This document shows, one piece after another, positions 37,782 to 51,275 of a stretch of 64,000 nt of DNA; position 1 is the stretch's first letter, and each line of letters opens with the position of its first letter. The notes below the pieces were generated by a model. It was not told the DNA's origin. It was given only the letters and a program-made list of their open reading frames with translations, and searched no databases. Location of the stretch: assembly GCA_019054805.1 (NCBI GenBank), contig JAHQIY010000001.1, forward strand, positions 11,112,501 to 11,176,500. The letters run 5' to 3'. The DNA comes from Brachionus manjavacas (Eukaryota; Rotifera; Eurotatoria; Ploima; Brachionidae). The position numbers and the translations under genes are program-made.

Positions 37782-38567
37782 CAGTGAAGTACGGTTATAA
37801 CGAAGTCATTGGGGGAATCCAAAAGCAGTTCGTAATAAACGAATTTCGTTATATCCAAATAAGAGAAAATAATGTTATTTTTAAAGTTTTTATTAATTTA
37901 AAAAGCATAATCTAGTACAATAAATCATAATTCATAAATCAGAAATCAAAAAAATTATTTTTAAAATAATCCAATATTGTTTTTTGTTTGACCATTAAGC
38001 CTAAAATTTCGGTTTCAATGCTTTCCAAATTTTCCATAGACGATTCAAAATTGTGTGTAGATTTTGAAAGATGTTTTCTTAATTGATCAATTAATTTTAA
38101 AGCTTGTTGATTTGATATATTTTCGTCCTGAAATGATTCGATAACATTTGAAGATTCGTTATCTGATTCGTCATCACTTGACTCATTTACAACTTCGTCC
38201 GATTGTACGTTTTTTTTATTAATTAAATTGATTATTTCGTCGTCTGTTTTTTCTTAATGTATGGCCAGATCTTGATCAATATTCGCATAATCATTAAATT
38301 GTACATATGCGGAATACTTATTCTTTAAAATCAAACAAAAACAAAGAAACCAAAAATATTTATTTTCCTAACTACGTTATAAACCATGAGAAATTCACTA
38401 ATATTTGTTAAAAAGTGATTCGTAATAACCGAATTTTCGTAATATCCGAACTTCGTTATATCCATAAGAAATTACATTGAAAAGATTCTTGTTCTGCCAA
38501 ATAGAATTTATTTTCGTTAAAAACGAATTTTCACTATAAGGGTGTTGGTTATAAACGGACTGTACTG
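37782..38567 (-). mobile_element. pogo/Tigger-type DNA transposon, internally deleted
   Basis: The ends begin CAGTGAAGTACGGTTATAAC (left) and, on minus, CAGTACAGTCCGTTTATAAC (right), typical pogo/Tigger inverted repeats. TA duplicates at 37780-37781 and 38568-38569. At 786 bp it is much shorter than a full element. Further internal copies of the TIR-like block (TTCGTTATATCC, GTAATATCCGAA) lie near both ends. The inside encodes the transposase C-terminus on the minus strand (next entry); the helix-turn-helix and DDE catalytic core are gone. Confidence 0.88.
37939..38301 (-). pseudogene. C-terminal remnant of pogo/Tigger transposase
   Basis: Minus-strand codons give FNDYANIDQDLAIH, a stop at 38254-38256, then in the same frame EKTDDEIINLINKK and an acidic linker to a stop at 37939. 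The FxDYxxID and TDDEII motifs are the conserved region after the DDE domain in CENP-B/Tigger transposases. The last residues, QKTILDYFKNNFFDF, contain a PIP-box pattern (Q-x-x-I-x-x-Y-F). Drosophila pogo transposase is known to bind PCNA through such a motif. Only about 120 residues remain; there is no upstream start. Confidence 0.75.
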
Positions 38568-39282
38568 TATTTATTTATTGAAATGAATTAATCTTCTTTA
38601 AGGAAAAGTAAAAAAATAAAATTTTTTTTACTTTCTTTTATGGATTTCTTTTGAAATTAGAAAGCCCGATTTTTATTTACCATTAAAGTCTAGAACGGAG
38701 ATTAAATAAACATTAAATGAGATTAAAAAAAATAATTAAATTAAGTAGCCCAAAAAGAGAAAAATATTTTATTTATTCAACGAATGCAATAAATTTAATT
38801 CATAAAGTTTCTTTTTTTGACTTTCGGTATCTTTTATTCTTTTAAGAACTTCTTTAGTAAAACACTCTACATCCATTTTTCTAAGATTTTATTTATTTGG
38901 AATCCTTAACCGATGAATTTTGTAATCGAAAAAAAACATCTTTTTCAGGTCAATTAATTTTTTGATTTTTAATTTAAAATAACCATTTAGAATTAACTTT
39001 AAAAATTGATGATTTAAATTTTTTTTATTTTATCTTACCATTTCTAACAGGAAATACTAAACTTTGGCAAAAAATTATCAAAATAAATAATGTGTAATCT
39101 TACATTAGATTTTCAGAGTAAAAAAGTGTAAGCTTACGTAAACTTACACAAATTTTTGTAAAAAACACGTAAAATAAATTGTAAAATTTTTGTAATTGAA
39201 CTTCTATTTTAAATCAATTAAAGAAATTAAAGGTTATTTTATAAATTAATTAACTAATTTTTATATATAAAAAAAAGTTTTG

Positions 39283-39740
39283 GGTGGCGGCCACGCCTGG
39301 CCGTTCCGAACGCGACCAAATTGGCTATGAGACCGGCGGCTTAAATTTTGGACCGAGATGCTAGCCGGCCAAATCATAGAGAGAGGGATAATTTTTAAAA
39401 AATTTGTCAGGACCAATGTAAGGCAAAAGTCAGACATCTCAGGTCAAAGTCGTTCTTGGTTTAAGCTAAAAAATTTTAAAATATTTAGCAGATTTTGTGT
39501 AAAATATTGTTTAACTTAGAACAATTTTTTTTGTAAGATAATTACACAAATAATACGTAAAAATATCTAATTTTTTTTCATTTAATTTTTAGAAAAAAAA
39601 TGTGATAAATTAAAATTTTTAAAGAAAAAAGATTTTTACGAGAAATTTGCTAAACTGACCGCCTAAATTGGCCTTCCGTCTAGGCGGTCTTGCTCGCAGT
39701 TATAATTATTTTGGCCGCATCAACGACCCCTTGTACGGTT
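39283..39740. mobile_element. Degraded element with GC-rich ends
   Basis: Two GC-rich blocks (39285-39380, with GGTGGCGGCCACGCCTGGCC; 39655-39740, with the perfect stem GACCGCCTA/TAGGCGGTC at 39658-39690) bound about 280 bases of AT-rich DNA. The blocks share CCAAATTGGC/TAAATTGGCC in the same orientation and resemble the GC-rich arms of the 24.2 kb fold-back. They are probably the ends of an old DNA element, but I cannot define terminal repeats or a target duplication. Confidence 0.4.
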
Positions 39741-42700
39741 CCTAACTCTAAATAAAATATTTAAAAAGTAAAAAAAAAGAAAATATAACGATGCAAGATA
39801 GAAATTAACAGGATGAGATTTAGAATTTTTTCCTTCACCAAAAACATTTTTGACAAAGAGCTATCAAAACTTTTTTTCTTTTTGAAATTTCGAACAATCA
39901 TTTTTGACTTACCGTTGTATTTTATGAAAAGTATTTAAAAACAGATTTTGATATATAAAATGACTGAATGTAATTGTTTTGAAATTTTATTTTTGTAAGT
40001 TCAAATTAGGCGAAATTATTTAAAAAATACAGAATCTTATTTAATTAAAGACAAAAGTTGATAATTGTTCAAACCAACGATTTACGAAAATTTATTTCCT
40101 AATGTAACTAAGCTTTTATCTGGTATATTAAATAATTCCAATTTCCTCTTGGAAATTCTCGTTTAAAGAGATTAAATATGTGGCTAAGTAATTCAATCAC
40201 ACAAGACCGGATCTCAATTTTTTTTTAATTTTGAAAAAGAGGAAACTGAGATTGAAGTCATAGTTGACATTTTTTCTTCAGTTAAAAGAAACGATTAATT
40301 TATCTTTTATTCAACATTATTTTTAGATTATTTCGATTTATGTTAAAATAATATCAGATTTAATTGTAATTAATTATAAACTTTTATAGCTAAATAAATC
40401 GATACTTAAAATAAAAAAATATCTTTCTCAATTAAAAAAATTTTATATAAAATTTTTTGGAACGATCAAAATTAACAAGCTTCTATAAATTGCAGCCATT
40501 TTTTTTTTTTTGAAGTTCTTTAATTTTTTAGAATATGTCTACAAAAACTCATTTAAACTATGCTGTAGAAAACAAATGCTTGAAGTACGGCTGTTCTGTT
40601 GCATAAAAATATGTCTTCAAGCAATAGTACTTCAACTGAAAAATTTTTTTCATTTGGGGTTTTTAAGACTTTTTTATTCAAATGACCAAGAATTAGAATA
40701 GTGAAATTTTAAAAAAATAAAAAGGAATATAAATTTGATATGTTTTATTTATTTTCACGACTAATGTTTTCATTATTTTTACTTACAAAGATTCAGCTGA
40801 ACAAAAATTTAAAAAAAATTTTTTTTTTCAAATTAAAATATGTTTTTGAATAAAAATTTCAAAATAAACTTTATGAAATTTCTTCTTTTATCATATTCTT
40901 ATAAAAAAAGATTCATTATCACATCCTGTAAATATGAAATTTCTAATTTCTTACAAGAAATTTCCTTCTAAAAAAATAAATAAACAATTAAGAATTCAAC
41001 CGCAAATTAAAAATGTCAAATTTGAAAATTTCCTTTATTAAAAATTCTTAAAAAATTTTGAATTTTTGTAAAAAATTACGTGTTTTTATTAAGCAACATC
41101 TTTTAAAAATTAAAAAACTAATTAGCAATCAAATGATCTCATTGGAATGTATTTAACAAGTCACCAAAAATAAAAATCTCTGAATGCACTTACAAAAGTT
41201 AATTAAAGGTTTATTTATTCCAAAATTAAAAAATAAGATGATACTTGAAATTCAAATTTGATTAACAAATTTCTAAAGAAAAAAATTTAATTTTTTTTTT
41301 GGGTTTTTATATGATTTAATTTCTCCGGCTAATTTATTGTACCATATTAGTTTAGAAAGACGAATTTTAATATAAAATTTGTTTAATAAAAAGTGATTTA
41401 TGTTTTTGAAAATCTTAAATTAAAAAATTCATAACACAGTCAAAAATGTAGACTGAAAATGAAAATAATTTTCAAAATCTGATGAAAAGGAACCATACAA
41501 ATAACGATGAAGTCTTCTAATTTTCTTTTTCTTTTAATTTCATTTGATGTTTATATTTAAACATGCCTATTTTATTTTCATCATATTTTATTTTATGTAT
41601 TGAGTAATTTTAACTCATTTATTTAAAAAAACATAAAATTTTAAGCAAACTCAAGAGATTAATATTTCAAATAAATTATGTTCCGGTTTTTATAACAAAA
41701 CAAAACTTTCAAAAAATTTTAAATATTAAAATCAAAGAAAATTGTTTTTTATTATTTTTGACTGATTAAATCATAGACTTTTGGTAATTCGTTTTAAATT
41801 AAAATTAAAATTTAGCTGTAATTGTTTGTTTTAAAAAAATTTAATATAGTAGTAGTTGGACAAGCGAAGCAAAAAAAAGCTCATCTTCTAATTAAGTTAA
41901 TTCTTAAGATTTTAAATTTTATTTTTTTAAATAGAGAGCTTATTTTAACAAAATAAGTTAATATTTTTTAAATATTCTTTCCAATTCTTAATAAGCAATT
42001 AAATTTTCAAAAAATTAGAAATTAAATTAGAAATTTTTTCAAAACTCCATAATCCCGCAGAAATTAATTTTCTATTACCTATGTTAGACTTTGTCTCAAT
42101 ATATAAGCTGATTTGGCATGGATTTATTAATTTTAATTAAATAATGAAAACTTGTCTCGGTATAAATCCGGTCGAAAATGAGAATTACAATCAAAATCCT
42201 AATTTACACATTATTTAAAGTAAATTAACTATAAAATTCTTGTGATAATTAAATAAAGCCTTTTCTTTTTAGATAATTTTATTAAATAAAAAATCTTGTT
42301 TTCAAAGTTTTCAGGCAAATGCTATTTTAGAGGCACTTTTCCTGGATCGAGAATACTTGCCTTTTCCAATAATTTTTGTTAGTTTAATAATAATGAATTA
42401 TTTAACCGAAATTTTAATCAAAGAACTTTTAAGTTTCCAAAACAAAAATCAATTTTTTCAAAAAGAGAAAATTGGGTATAATTTAGGATGGATATTTTGA
42501 AGCAAATAAGTTTAAAACTAGATAATCATAAAAATTGCACAAAATAATATAGTAATTCTACTTGAAAATGATTTAGTTAATTCTTAAGAATAAAGAAAAA
42601 TTCAGCTATTTTTTTGTTCAAATACGTCGAATGGCATATTTTCATTTCATTAACCATCAGTTAAATAATTTAAATTTACAATTCATCTACGAAACTTTAA

Positions 42701-45700
42701 AGTTAAATAAAAATCTAATAAAAAAATGTGCATAGAACTTGTAATTTTTTTTTTAATCGATCAATGTTTTTGAATTTATAACATCGCCTCTTCTTCTGAT
42801 TTTTAACTTTTTATTAATAAAATTAGAAACACATTTAAAGTAAAATTTATTGTCCCAAAAGTTTAATTTTTAATGCCAAAAAATGTATGCCTGAAGGAAA
42901 ACATGTGTATTAATTCGGCGGTTTAACCCAACCTTTTTTCCATTAACTTTTAGTTTCAAGTTTTCAGTAATCTCTTTGAGTCGGAATTTCTTTTCTAACA
43001 GATTTTTGAAACTAGAAACTTTTTAAATGTATTATATAATCGTTCCCAAGTATTTTCAAAAGTATTATTTAACAAGAAAAGTTTTAATTAAGAATAAAAT
43101 ATTATGTTTACAAGAAAATGAAAATAAAATTGAAATAGTTAAATATTTTAAATGTAAAAAAATGAAGATAATTACGAAAGAATGCTTTTCAAGTTTAAAA
43201 TCTAGAAACTCCGAAATTGTTTTATTCTTTATTTTTATTAATATTTTAATTTTTTAATAAATCATCAAAATAGATTTATCAATTTTTTTAAAAACCGAAA
43301 AAATGATGAATTAAAAAAAAAATTTAAAATTTTTTAGACAATGCAAAAATTAATAGATTATTTTTTTGCGTGGATTTAAATTGATCACAAAACTAACCAC
43401 TAGAGTATTTTAAAATTCAATTTAATTCAAATTTTTGATCGGTTTAACAAACAACATAAATTTTTATATTTGATTTAATATAAAAAAAATCTCATTTGAA
43501 ATTTTATACTATAAAAAAATTTCAAAAATTCCAAAAAAATTTATTGCTAAAATTATGTAATTTTTTAAAATTCATGCTGATCATGATCACTTAATCCATG
43601 GTATTTATCATTTTTAATCACAAATTAAGCTGTAGTAAAACACTAGTATGATTTTCAATTATTTTTTTAAAAGGACTCGATAGCATCTTGAGTGATGTAA
43701 TTATTTCTGAATTTAAAACCCTTTAGACTTTGGTCCCAAGAAGAATATGTAGCTACTTAGATTAATATTTAAAAATTAATTATTTATATAGGAAAAATTG
43801 ATGATGAACAAATTTTTAAATTTCAAAACGATTTCAATTTTTTCAAATTAGATTATTAAAATTAGAATATTATCTGGGAAAGATATTCTTCAATATCTTA
43901 TTTATTCATATTTTAAATAACAAGTCACTGTCTAATACGATTAAGAGCTGAAGATTCTTCTCGGCTAAATTTCTAATGAAAATTTCTTATTAAATTCAAT
44001 AACTCGATTATATTCAACAAAAAAGCTAATCACTTTAAAATAAACATTGACTGGGAACCATCTAATTGAAATTTGGAAATAAAATAATCTTATCGAAAAA
44101 AATTCTCAGTGTGTTTACGATTTTCTTAATTTGGGATATTATTAAATGCATCTAGGCTCGATTTCTTCGTTTTATAAGTTTTAACTGCTGCTTTTATTCC
44201 AGTTAATTTACTTTTTTCTATTAAAGTAATTAATTAGCTAGGAATAAATAAAACTTTAAAATAAAAGGCTTACAAACAGATTAATAAATAATATTTTAAA
44301 ATAAAAAAAAAACAAAAAACCTTTATCTTTATGTTTAACGTTAATTTTAAATTAAATTAGTTTTGAATTTTTTCAGTTTATTTTTTGCACAACATTAGAT
44401 TTTAAAGTATCATTTATATTTTCTAAAGCCCTTTTTTAAAACAAATTCTAAAAGTATCGTTTCGATTGATTCTAAAAATTCTATTGCTGATTATCCTCTT
44501 ATTTTAAGTGGAAAATAAAAATTGTAATAAGTTAAGTTTAATTATGGTTTTAATTAGTATATCATATTTTTTGTACCTTAAAGAATCTAAGTTTATCGAT
44601 AGAATTAGTTATTAATTAAAGAATAAATAATTGGTTTGAATTTTTTTCCAATATCTGCTGACTCCATTTTTCGATATGTTTTTCTAATAATAAAATTTTT
44701 GTATATGATCACCTTTAGAAAGAATATTCTGAAGAAAATCGTTTGTTTGTTTAACATTATATTAAGTTTAGATATTAATAATTTCAAGTTATTATTATTA
44801 AATCGAAGACTCTTCAAAAGGCATGTTTTAAGAGATTCTTTGTTGTCATCTTTATTTTTAGTAGTTTGAGCAAATATCATAAACGGGCGAATTTTATTTC
44901 TTTTATTGGCAAATTTGCCTGAAGAACATTCGTACTGACAGCAATCGAAAAACAATAAGTAATTTTTATTTTTAAATATTTACCAGACCAAATATTTGTT
45001 TTAGAGAGGAAAAAATATGCTTTTTTATTCTCGAATTATTTAAGATAAAACAAAGTGAAAAGAAACATTCAGCTAAATACAATTTTGAAACTCATTTTTG
45101 TGGAATTTTCATTATTTTTATTCTTATGTGTATGTCTTTAATATTTTTTTCATTGATTTATCAATTTTCTCGATGAATATTTTAGATTAGCTAAAAAAAC
45201 TGGAATTATTTAAAGTTTGAGAAAAATTTACATCAAATTGACTTAAAAGCTTGAAGTAAGAAATCAATTTTGAATAATAAGAAAATTTAGTGAGAATTTT
45301 TTCTACTTGAAAATTTTAAAAAAATGTTATGACCAATTTAATAAAATAATGACTTATTTAATTTATCAATTCTATTTGAAATGATAAAAAGCTAATTTGT
45401 TCACGATTCCAATTTTTAAAAAAAATCAATCTATAATTATATTTGTCAATTAATATCTTAAAATTTACCAGATATTATTGAGCTTTTCCTGGCATTATTT
45501 TTAATTAAATTTTAAAAAATGATAATTTGGTATAATTTCTAGTTAACCCTTTAAACGGATATTGCTCTGATGTTCAAGTGCCAATGTAATCAACATTCCA
45601 TTTTTAATTATTTCAAGTATTCTAGTTTAAAAGTATATTAAATTAAATAATTTTATTATATTAAAAAAGAAGAAGAAGACTTTTTATTTTTCTCATTTTT

Positions 45701-47811
45701 AAATATTGAATTTTCCAGGCAGATAAATTCTCTCACAATATTATAAACAAAAGAGAATTGAACATCATTTTGAGCGATTCAGGATATAATTAAATATTAA
45801 AGATAATGAATTATATTTCTCAAGAATCATTATCTTCATATTTGAAAAATTTTTCCAAAAATTAATTTACATTGACAAAATAATTATTATTTAAATATTT
45901 TATAAATAATTTAAATGTTTCTTTCAAAATTTGTATTTATTAGTCGGATTATAAGTTAAAAATAAAATTAAATTGTCAATTATCGTTTTTAAAATTAAAT
46001 TTAGAATGCAAAAAATTTTTCGTTTAAACTTAAACGATTTCCTAATAATGTTTATAGCAAACTTGAGACAAAATATCTAAATGTAAATCATGTTTTTATC
46101 ATGGTAAAAAAAAGCTTTAAAATTATTTAGAAATATTCTTGTTTTATTTGAATAACAATTCCAGTTCAAAAGTAAAAGGAATATTTAATAATAAGAACAA
46201 AATCGAAAGAATTGAATTCAAAAATTTTAATTGTTTTACATTTTCTAAATTTAGATCTGTTCAAAATTGATTTGATTAGCTTTATTGCGTAATATACTAC
46301 ATTAACTATTTTTTATTTTAGTTAATTTCTTTTATTAGATAGTTTTTAGATAACTGTAGCCAAATTTAATTTCAGAATAAGTCACTGTTTTAGAAAAGAT
46401 ATCGGGATTTTATTTATATTAGATAAATTATCATTATCAATAAAAAATAAAATATATTGTTTTAAAGCTAAGTTTGCCTTCCCAATAGGCACTAATGGTA
46501 TATTAGAGAAAAAAGTTAATTTTTCGATACATTGATTAATTTAGTCAAATCCCTAAAGAATTTTGTTTGAAAAATTTTAAGAGCTTGAAAAAATTTAAAA
46601 AGTTTATTCGAATTAAAGACTTGAAAAAAGAAGATAAATATATTTTAAGAGTACAATTGAATAATTCATTAAAAAATAACATTTCAAGTTGATTAGTCTA
46701 TACTTTTTTTCAAATAAAATCTTTAATTGCTTCCAAAATTATTTGTTCTAAATGTGTGTAAATAATCAGTTAATTTTCTGATTTTTTTCTAAAAAATTTA
46801 ACAATTTAATTTTGGGAATTAATTTTTATTCTAAGAATTATTTTTAAAGTAGCAATGTAATCATGATTTATCTGTTATTTGCAATCTTAAAAAGATTATT
46901 GCATTTAGCTCGGAAAATTTAACTAATCGCCAAGGAAAATAAAATCTCAATACATTAGAACAATCAAAATAACTAAAATGCTAAAATGTCAAATAAATAA
47001 CAAAAAAAATCATTTTATCTAATGCATTTAGTCAAATTCGATCGATATATTTTATTTTATTAAAATTCTTGTAAACAAAATCTAAAATAAATGCAGATAT
47101 TTGTTTTTTTTTATAATAACAGGTAGCTTGGCTTAGCTAATCTACGGAAAAAAAAGTCAGAAATTATTTATAAATTAAGCTTTAATTCCTTAATCTAATT
47201 TTATTTATTTATGATTAATAACTTTTTCTGATAAGGCAATACATTTTAGTTTTAAAAGCATTTACACGCATACTGTTCTAGTAAATATTTTTGATATCTT
47301 ATAATAGATTTATCTAAGTTTATTAATCTTCGATTAACCAGCATTTTTATTTCACTTTTTCTGTAAATTTTAGCTTATTCAACAACAAAAGGAAATAATG
47401 TCAAAATCTAAAATTGTTGTTTGTATAAATTAAAAATTTAAAAATTTAAAAATTATTCTTTTATTTTACTTAGAAGGCATCATCGATCTTGGATAAGTGC
47501 GTCAAAAGCAAATGTTAAGGCTAAACACTTCAAAGTAGTTTAATAGAAAAAAAAATATTTCTAGTTATTAAGTGACTAAAGAGGAAATAAAATTGAAATA
47601 TCTTAGAGCAATTTTGAATTATTAATTTTATTATTTTATTTTTAAAACAGTTGAATTCGAGATTTTGTTATTCTCTATTTTAAAATATATTTAATCACCA
47701 AATGCGCCTTTTTATTTAAATCTTTTTTTTTTATAAATTCAATAAAATAAAAATTTCTCTCTTACTGAATTTCCATGAAAAAATTTAATCATCTTTTTGA
47801 ATATTAAATTT

Positions 47812-47824
47812 CTTAAATTTTCAG
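47812..47824 (+). promoter_or_regulatory. Possible splice acceptor upstream of GPCR start
   Basis: TCTTAAATTTTCAG ends 8 bases before the ATG at 47833. Since only about five residues precede TM1, either an upstream exon supplies the N-terminus or this is a trans-splice acceptor. Confidence 0.4.
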
Positions 47825-47832
47825 ATCGCAAA

Positions 47833-49470
47833 ATGCCACTGTTCGATGTAATAATTATTTGCCAGCATCTCATCACAAGCGTTATAGGTCTGATTGGAAA
47901 CTTCCTGGTATTGACCGTGTACCAAAAAAAACTTAAAGACAATGAATCGATCACGTTCATAATAATTCACTTGGCTTTGACAGACTTTTTATGCTGTGCA
48001 GTTCTGATACCTATCAACTGCTACCATGAGTTGAACATCGGGAAAATAACCTCGGATTTTATGTGCAAATTTCACTCATTTTTGAACATCATAAACATTA
48101 CCTATTCTTGCTTGCTGATGACTTTGGTGGCCTTTGAGCGATTTTTTTGCATAGTGTACCCATTTAAAAAAATAGTCACCGTTCCCAGAGCAAAAGTAGT
48201 ACTGACAATTTTGCTCTTGCTGTGCACTGGAATCGCTCTGGCCGGCTGTTTGTCCATCGGCATCTACCATCGAGCATACCTTGTAAACAATCTGAATTCA
48301 AACTCTCTGAACAAAACCAATCAATCCGCATTTATTCAGATAAAAAACAATTACTACTATACTTATGAGAAGGGAATCGAATTTTTTTTGCTAAACGATA
48401 CCAGCGAAACCCTAGTATTTGATTACAATCTTAAGAGAAAAAGAGATGTGGCCGCTGTGGCAAAACCAGATGCGATAGATTTTAAAAAGAGAATTTTCGT
48501 CACCAGCGAGCACAATCCGATCAAAGATGGCAATTATCCGTCTAATTGGATTCCGACCACGGACTGCTTTCCCAATGACCAAATAATTTCCATCAGTCAC
48601 TTCCCGTATATTCGTCTATTTCAAAATTTGGTTGTGGTATTTTGTTTTTCAATCATTTTTATTGTCTATGCTTTTTTGTGTGTGGTTGTATCCAAACGGC
48701 GCAATTTAAAGGCAAATAGGGAAAATTATTACAAGCAAATTTTGAACAGATCAAGGCAAAACACAAGTTTCAAAACAGAGACGACATTGTCCAGAAACAA
48801 TTCTTTTTTTGTTTGTCTGTACCCGAACAATTGCAGCATAAGTAGTCATGGATGTGAAAAAAGTGTTCATGAGGCGAACAAAGATCCAAATTCACAAGAA
48901 GCCTGTGAATTAAAATTTTTAAAAGAGACTAGTCATGACCAAGAATCCAAGATATCGGGCCAAATTGAGGCTTTTGACCAAACTGACATTAATGAGGATT
49001 TTTCGGGAGATGAGTTAAATAACAAGTCAACACAGACGAAAAATTCCACAATAGTAAGCTTTAAAAAAATGGACAAAAAGCGTAAAAGCACAATACTGGA
49101 AGAGAACGAAAATGAGGAAACAATTGTTTTGCAGAAAAGAAAAAAGTTGACCAAAAATGATAAAAATGTGTTCAATATGAACATTTACGCATCTAAAATA
49201 CCAAGTTCAAACTATTTAGTTGCCAATTTAAAGACTGCATTTATGCTTTTTGTGGTCACTGTGATCATGGCAATTGTGTACACTCCGGCCTTGTTAACTT
49301 CTGTTGGAATAATTGATTATAATCCATTACATTGGAATTTAATTTATATAAATAATGCAGCTAACCCTCTTATTTATTCATTTTTGAATTCAAATTTTAG
49401 AAAAAGCTTAAAAAATACACTTAAACGATTTTCCAATCGAATTTTTAATGGAAAAAAGTCAACCAGCTGA
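47833..49470 (+). CDS. Class A (rhodopsin-like) GPCR, probable peptide/amine type
   Basis: A single exon encodes 545 residues from the ATG at 47833; an in-frame ATG at 47797 lies in what looks like a splice acceptor region. Seven helices are clear: TM1 with GN (IGLIGNFLVLTVY), TM2 LALTD, TM3 starting at the conserved Cys (FMCKFHSFLNIINITYSCLL) and ending ERFFCIVYP (Glu for Asp in DRY), TM4, TM5 (LFQNLVVVFCFSIIFIVYAF), TM6 (AFMLFVVTVIMAIVYTP, lacking the CWxP Trp) and TM7 NAANPLIYSFLNSNFR. Extracellular loop 2 is unusually long (about 105 residues) with several N-glycosylation sequons, a dibasic KRKR and the expected Cys (TTDCFP). The third intracellular loop is about 170 residues, rich in Ser, Lys and Glu. 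The ligand cannot be told from sequence alone. Confidence 0.85.
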   Translation: MPLFDVIIICQHLITSVIGLIGNFLVLTVYQKKLKDNESITFIIIHLALTDFLCCAVLIPINCYHELNIGKITSDFMCKFHSFLNIINITYSCLLMTLVAFERFFCIVYPFKKIVTVPRAKVVLTILLLLCTGIALAGCLSIGIYHRAYLVNNLNSNSLNKTNQSAFIQIKNNYYYTYEKGIEFFLLNDTSETLVFDYNLKRKRDVAAVAKPDAIDFKKRIFVTSEHNPIKDGNYPSNWIPTTDCFPNDQIISISHFPYIRLFQNLVVVFCFSIIFIVYAFLCVVVSKRRNLKANRENYYKQILNRSRQNTSFKTETTLSRNNSFFVCLYPNNCSISSHGCEKSVHEANKDPNSQEACELKFLKETSHDQESKISGQIEAFDQTDINEDFSGDELNNKSTQTKNSTIVSFKKMDKKRKSTILEENENEETIVLQKRKKLTKNDKNVFNMNIYASKIPSSNYLVANLKTAFMLFVVTVIMAIVYTPALLTSVGIIDYNPLHWNLIYINNAANPLIYSFLNSNFRKSLKNTLKRFSNRIFNGKKSTS

Positions 49471-51185
49471 ATTATCAACTTAAGTAAAATAGTATTAAAA
49501 TACCGGTCTGTTATTTTGTAATTATTTATTAATTTATTTTAAAAATTGAGATGTTATTTTTCAAATAAAAGTTTGTATCTTCAATTTTGTATTTTGTAAT
49601 CTTTAACTGAATAGGAAAAACAAGGAATCAAAAGGTAAGTTTTATGATTATTTGGTAAGAATTTTTGTTTAAATAACAGCAGCTTAGAGCTTTAAATTGA
49701 ATTGAATTTTTTGAAAAAAAGTATATATTTCCATTATAACAAATACTCTTTGTAGCATAGTTTCAATTTTTTAAGTACTGATTGCATCTAATCAAACTAA
49801 CTCTTTTTAGAATACAGCAAAAAAATTTTTTATAGACAAAAAAGACATATAAGTTTAATTTGAATAAAATTTTTTTTCAAATATTAAAAGCAATTTATAA
49901 TGTTCAGATACTTTTCCATAAGTTTGTGTGAATTTTTAGGTGCATTTTTTTACATCAGAACCAGACAATTTAATACATCAGAACCAGATAAACCATTCAT
50001 AGTTACTGATTAAATATATTTTTTTATAATCATTCATTGAGCCAGTATTGTTCATTAGTCTCATGACATGGTTCCGACATATTGACTTAAGATTATTTTT
50101 GTCAAAAACAACTTTTTGCCTGTGTTGACTAGTTAAAAATAAAATTTTCAAATTTTTAAATAAAAATTTAAATCTACTTTTAAGTCTTGAAATAAAAATT
50201 AAAAAGCCAATTAATCTCGTTAAATCTGAATCTTAGTTTTATTGTAGCAAAAAATTTTAAAAAAATTCAATTTTTAAAAATTCCTTCTAACCTCTTATAA
50301 AAATCACTCAAATAATTTTTTATTTTCAAACTCAGAATATATTAGATTTGTTATAAAGCTTAAGAGTATGTAAATGATGCTATTATGTAGATGAGAATTT
50401 TAAACATATCAGTATCTCTGAATAAAGAATTATTTGTTGCTAAGAAATTTTGAGTATTCTAGGCGAGTCCGACATTCAGAAAGAATCGTTTATTTTGTTT
50501 ATGAATTATCAAATGTTAAATAATAAATAAACTTATAAAATATAATTAAATTATATTTGTTTATTTCAAATCAAAAAATAATTCAAAATATTTTCGACTG
50601 AATTGATTAATAAATTCTCAAATGTATTTTAGAAAAAAAATTGATTAGTAAAATTCTGAATTTATAAATTTAAGCAAAAAATAAAAATTCAAATATTTGT
50701 CAGTTGATAATTTATTAATATAATATATATATATAATAATGACTTGTTTTTAGTAGACAATTATTTTGGAAAGAGAATAAAAAACATAAAATAATAGACA
50801 GGAGAAGAGTATTATTTTTAAATGATAAATCTATTTTTTATTATAGATAATTAATATCAAAAAAATGCTTCAGACCTAGAGAAATTTAATTATTAATCTC
50901 TTTGATGGTGTTATTACAAAAATACATTACTCTTTAATATACAAATATCTGATTCGAAACTAAATGAAGGTGTTAATGTCGTTTTCTGGAATTCATCAAG
51001 TAAAAAAACAAAAGTAGTGATCGTTTTTATATTTAAAATTTTAATTAGATATTTTTTGGGATATTTTTACCAAAACGTTTTAGTTTTGGATATCTTGATC
51101 AAATTTGTTTAAAAGTCCCAAATTTTAGCGACTTTTACATAAAAATCAAGTCGTTTTTAAGCCTAATTTGGGTGAATTTTTACCG
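49471..51185. other. Spacer after GPCR
   Basis: The GPCR 3' UTR has a polyadenylation-like AAATAAAAG at 49563. Beyond it there is no gene. A small two-copy tandem (ACATCAGAACCAGA, period 23) lies at 49952-49990. Confidence 0.5.
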
Positions 51186-51275
51186 TTCCATGCAGTGATG
51201 ATCACGGCCAAATGATCTTAATACCATTTTTCATCTCCAGTTACAATTTTCTTAAAATAAATCCCTCTTTATTTA
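51186..51275 (-). mobile_element. mariner transposase relic
   Basis: The minus strand reads FLKKIVTGDEKWY, matching the signature around the first catalytic Asp of mariner DD34D transposases (IVTGDEKW). The flanks are degraded, with a stop right after, and no terminal repeats were recognised. Only this short block is convincing. Confidence 0.5.

Larger units (their letters stand above)
38570..47832. other. Long gene desert
   Basis: More than 9 kb without a recognisable gene. Most is homopolymer-rich AT sequence in which the longest frames are AT-biased chance ORFs. The only compositional break is 39280-39740 (listed separately). Confidence 0.55.

Noticed and set aside
44605-44955. 116-residue minus-strand frame in the desert
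   Set aside because: Overlaps an equally open plus frame, is Lys/Asn/Ile/Phe-rich, and shows no family signature or flanking exons.
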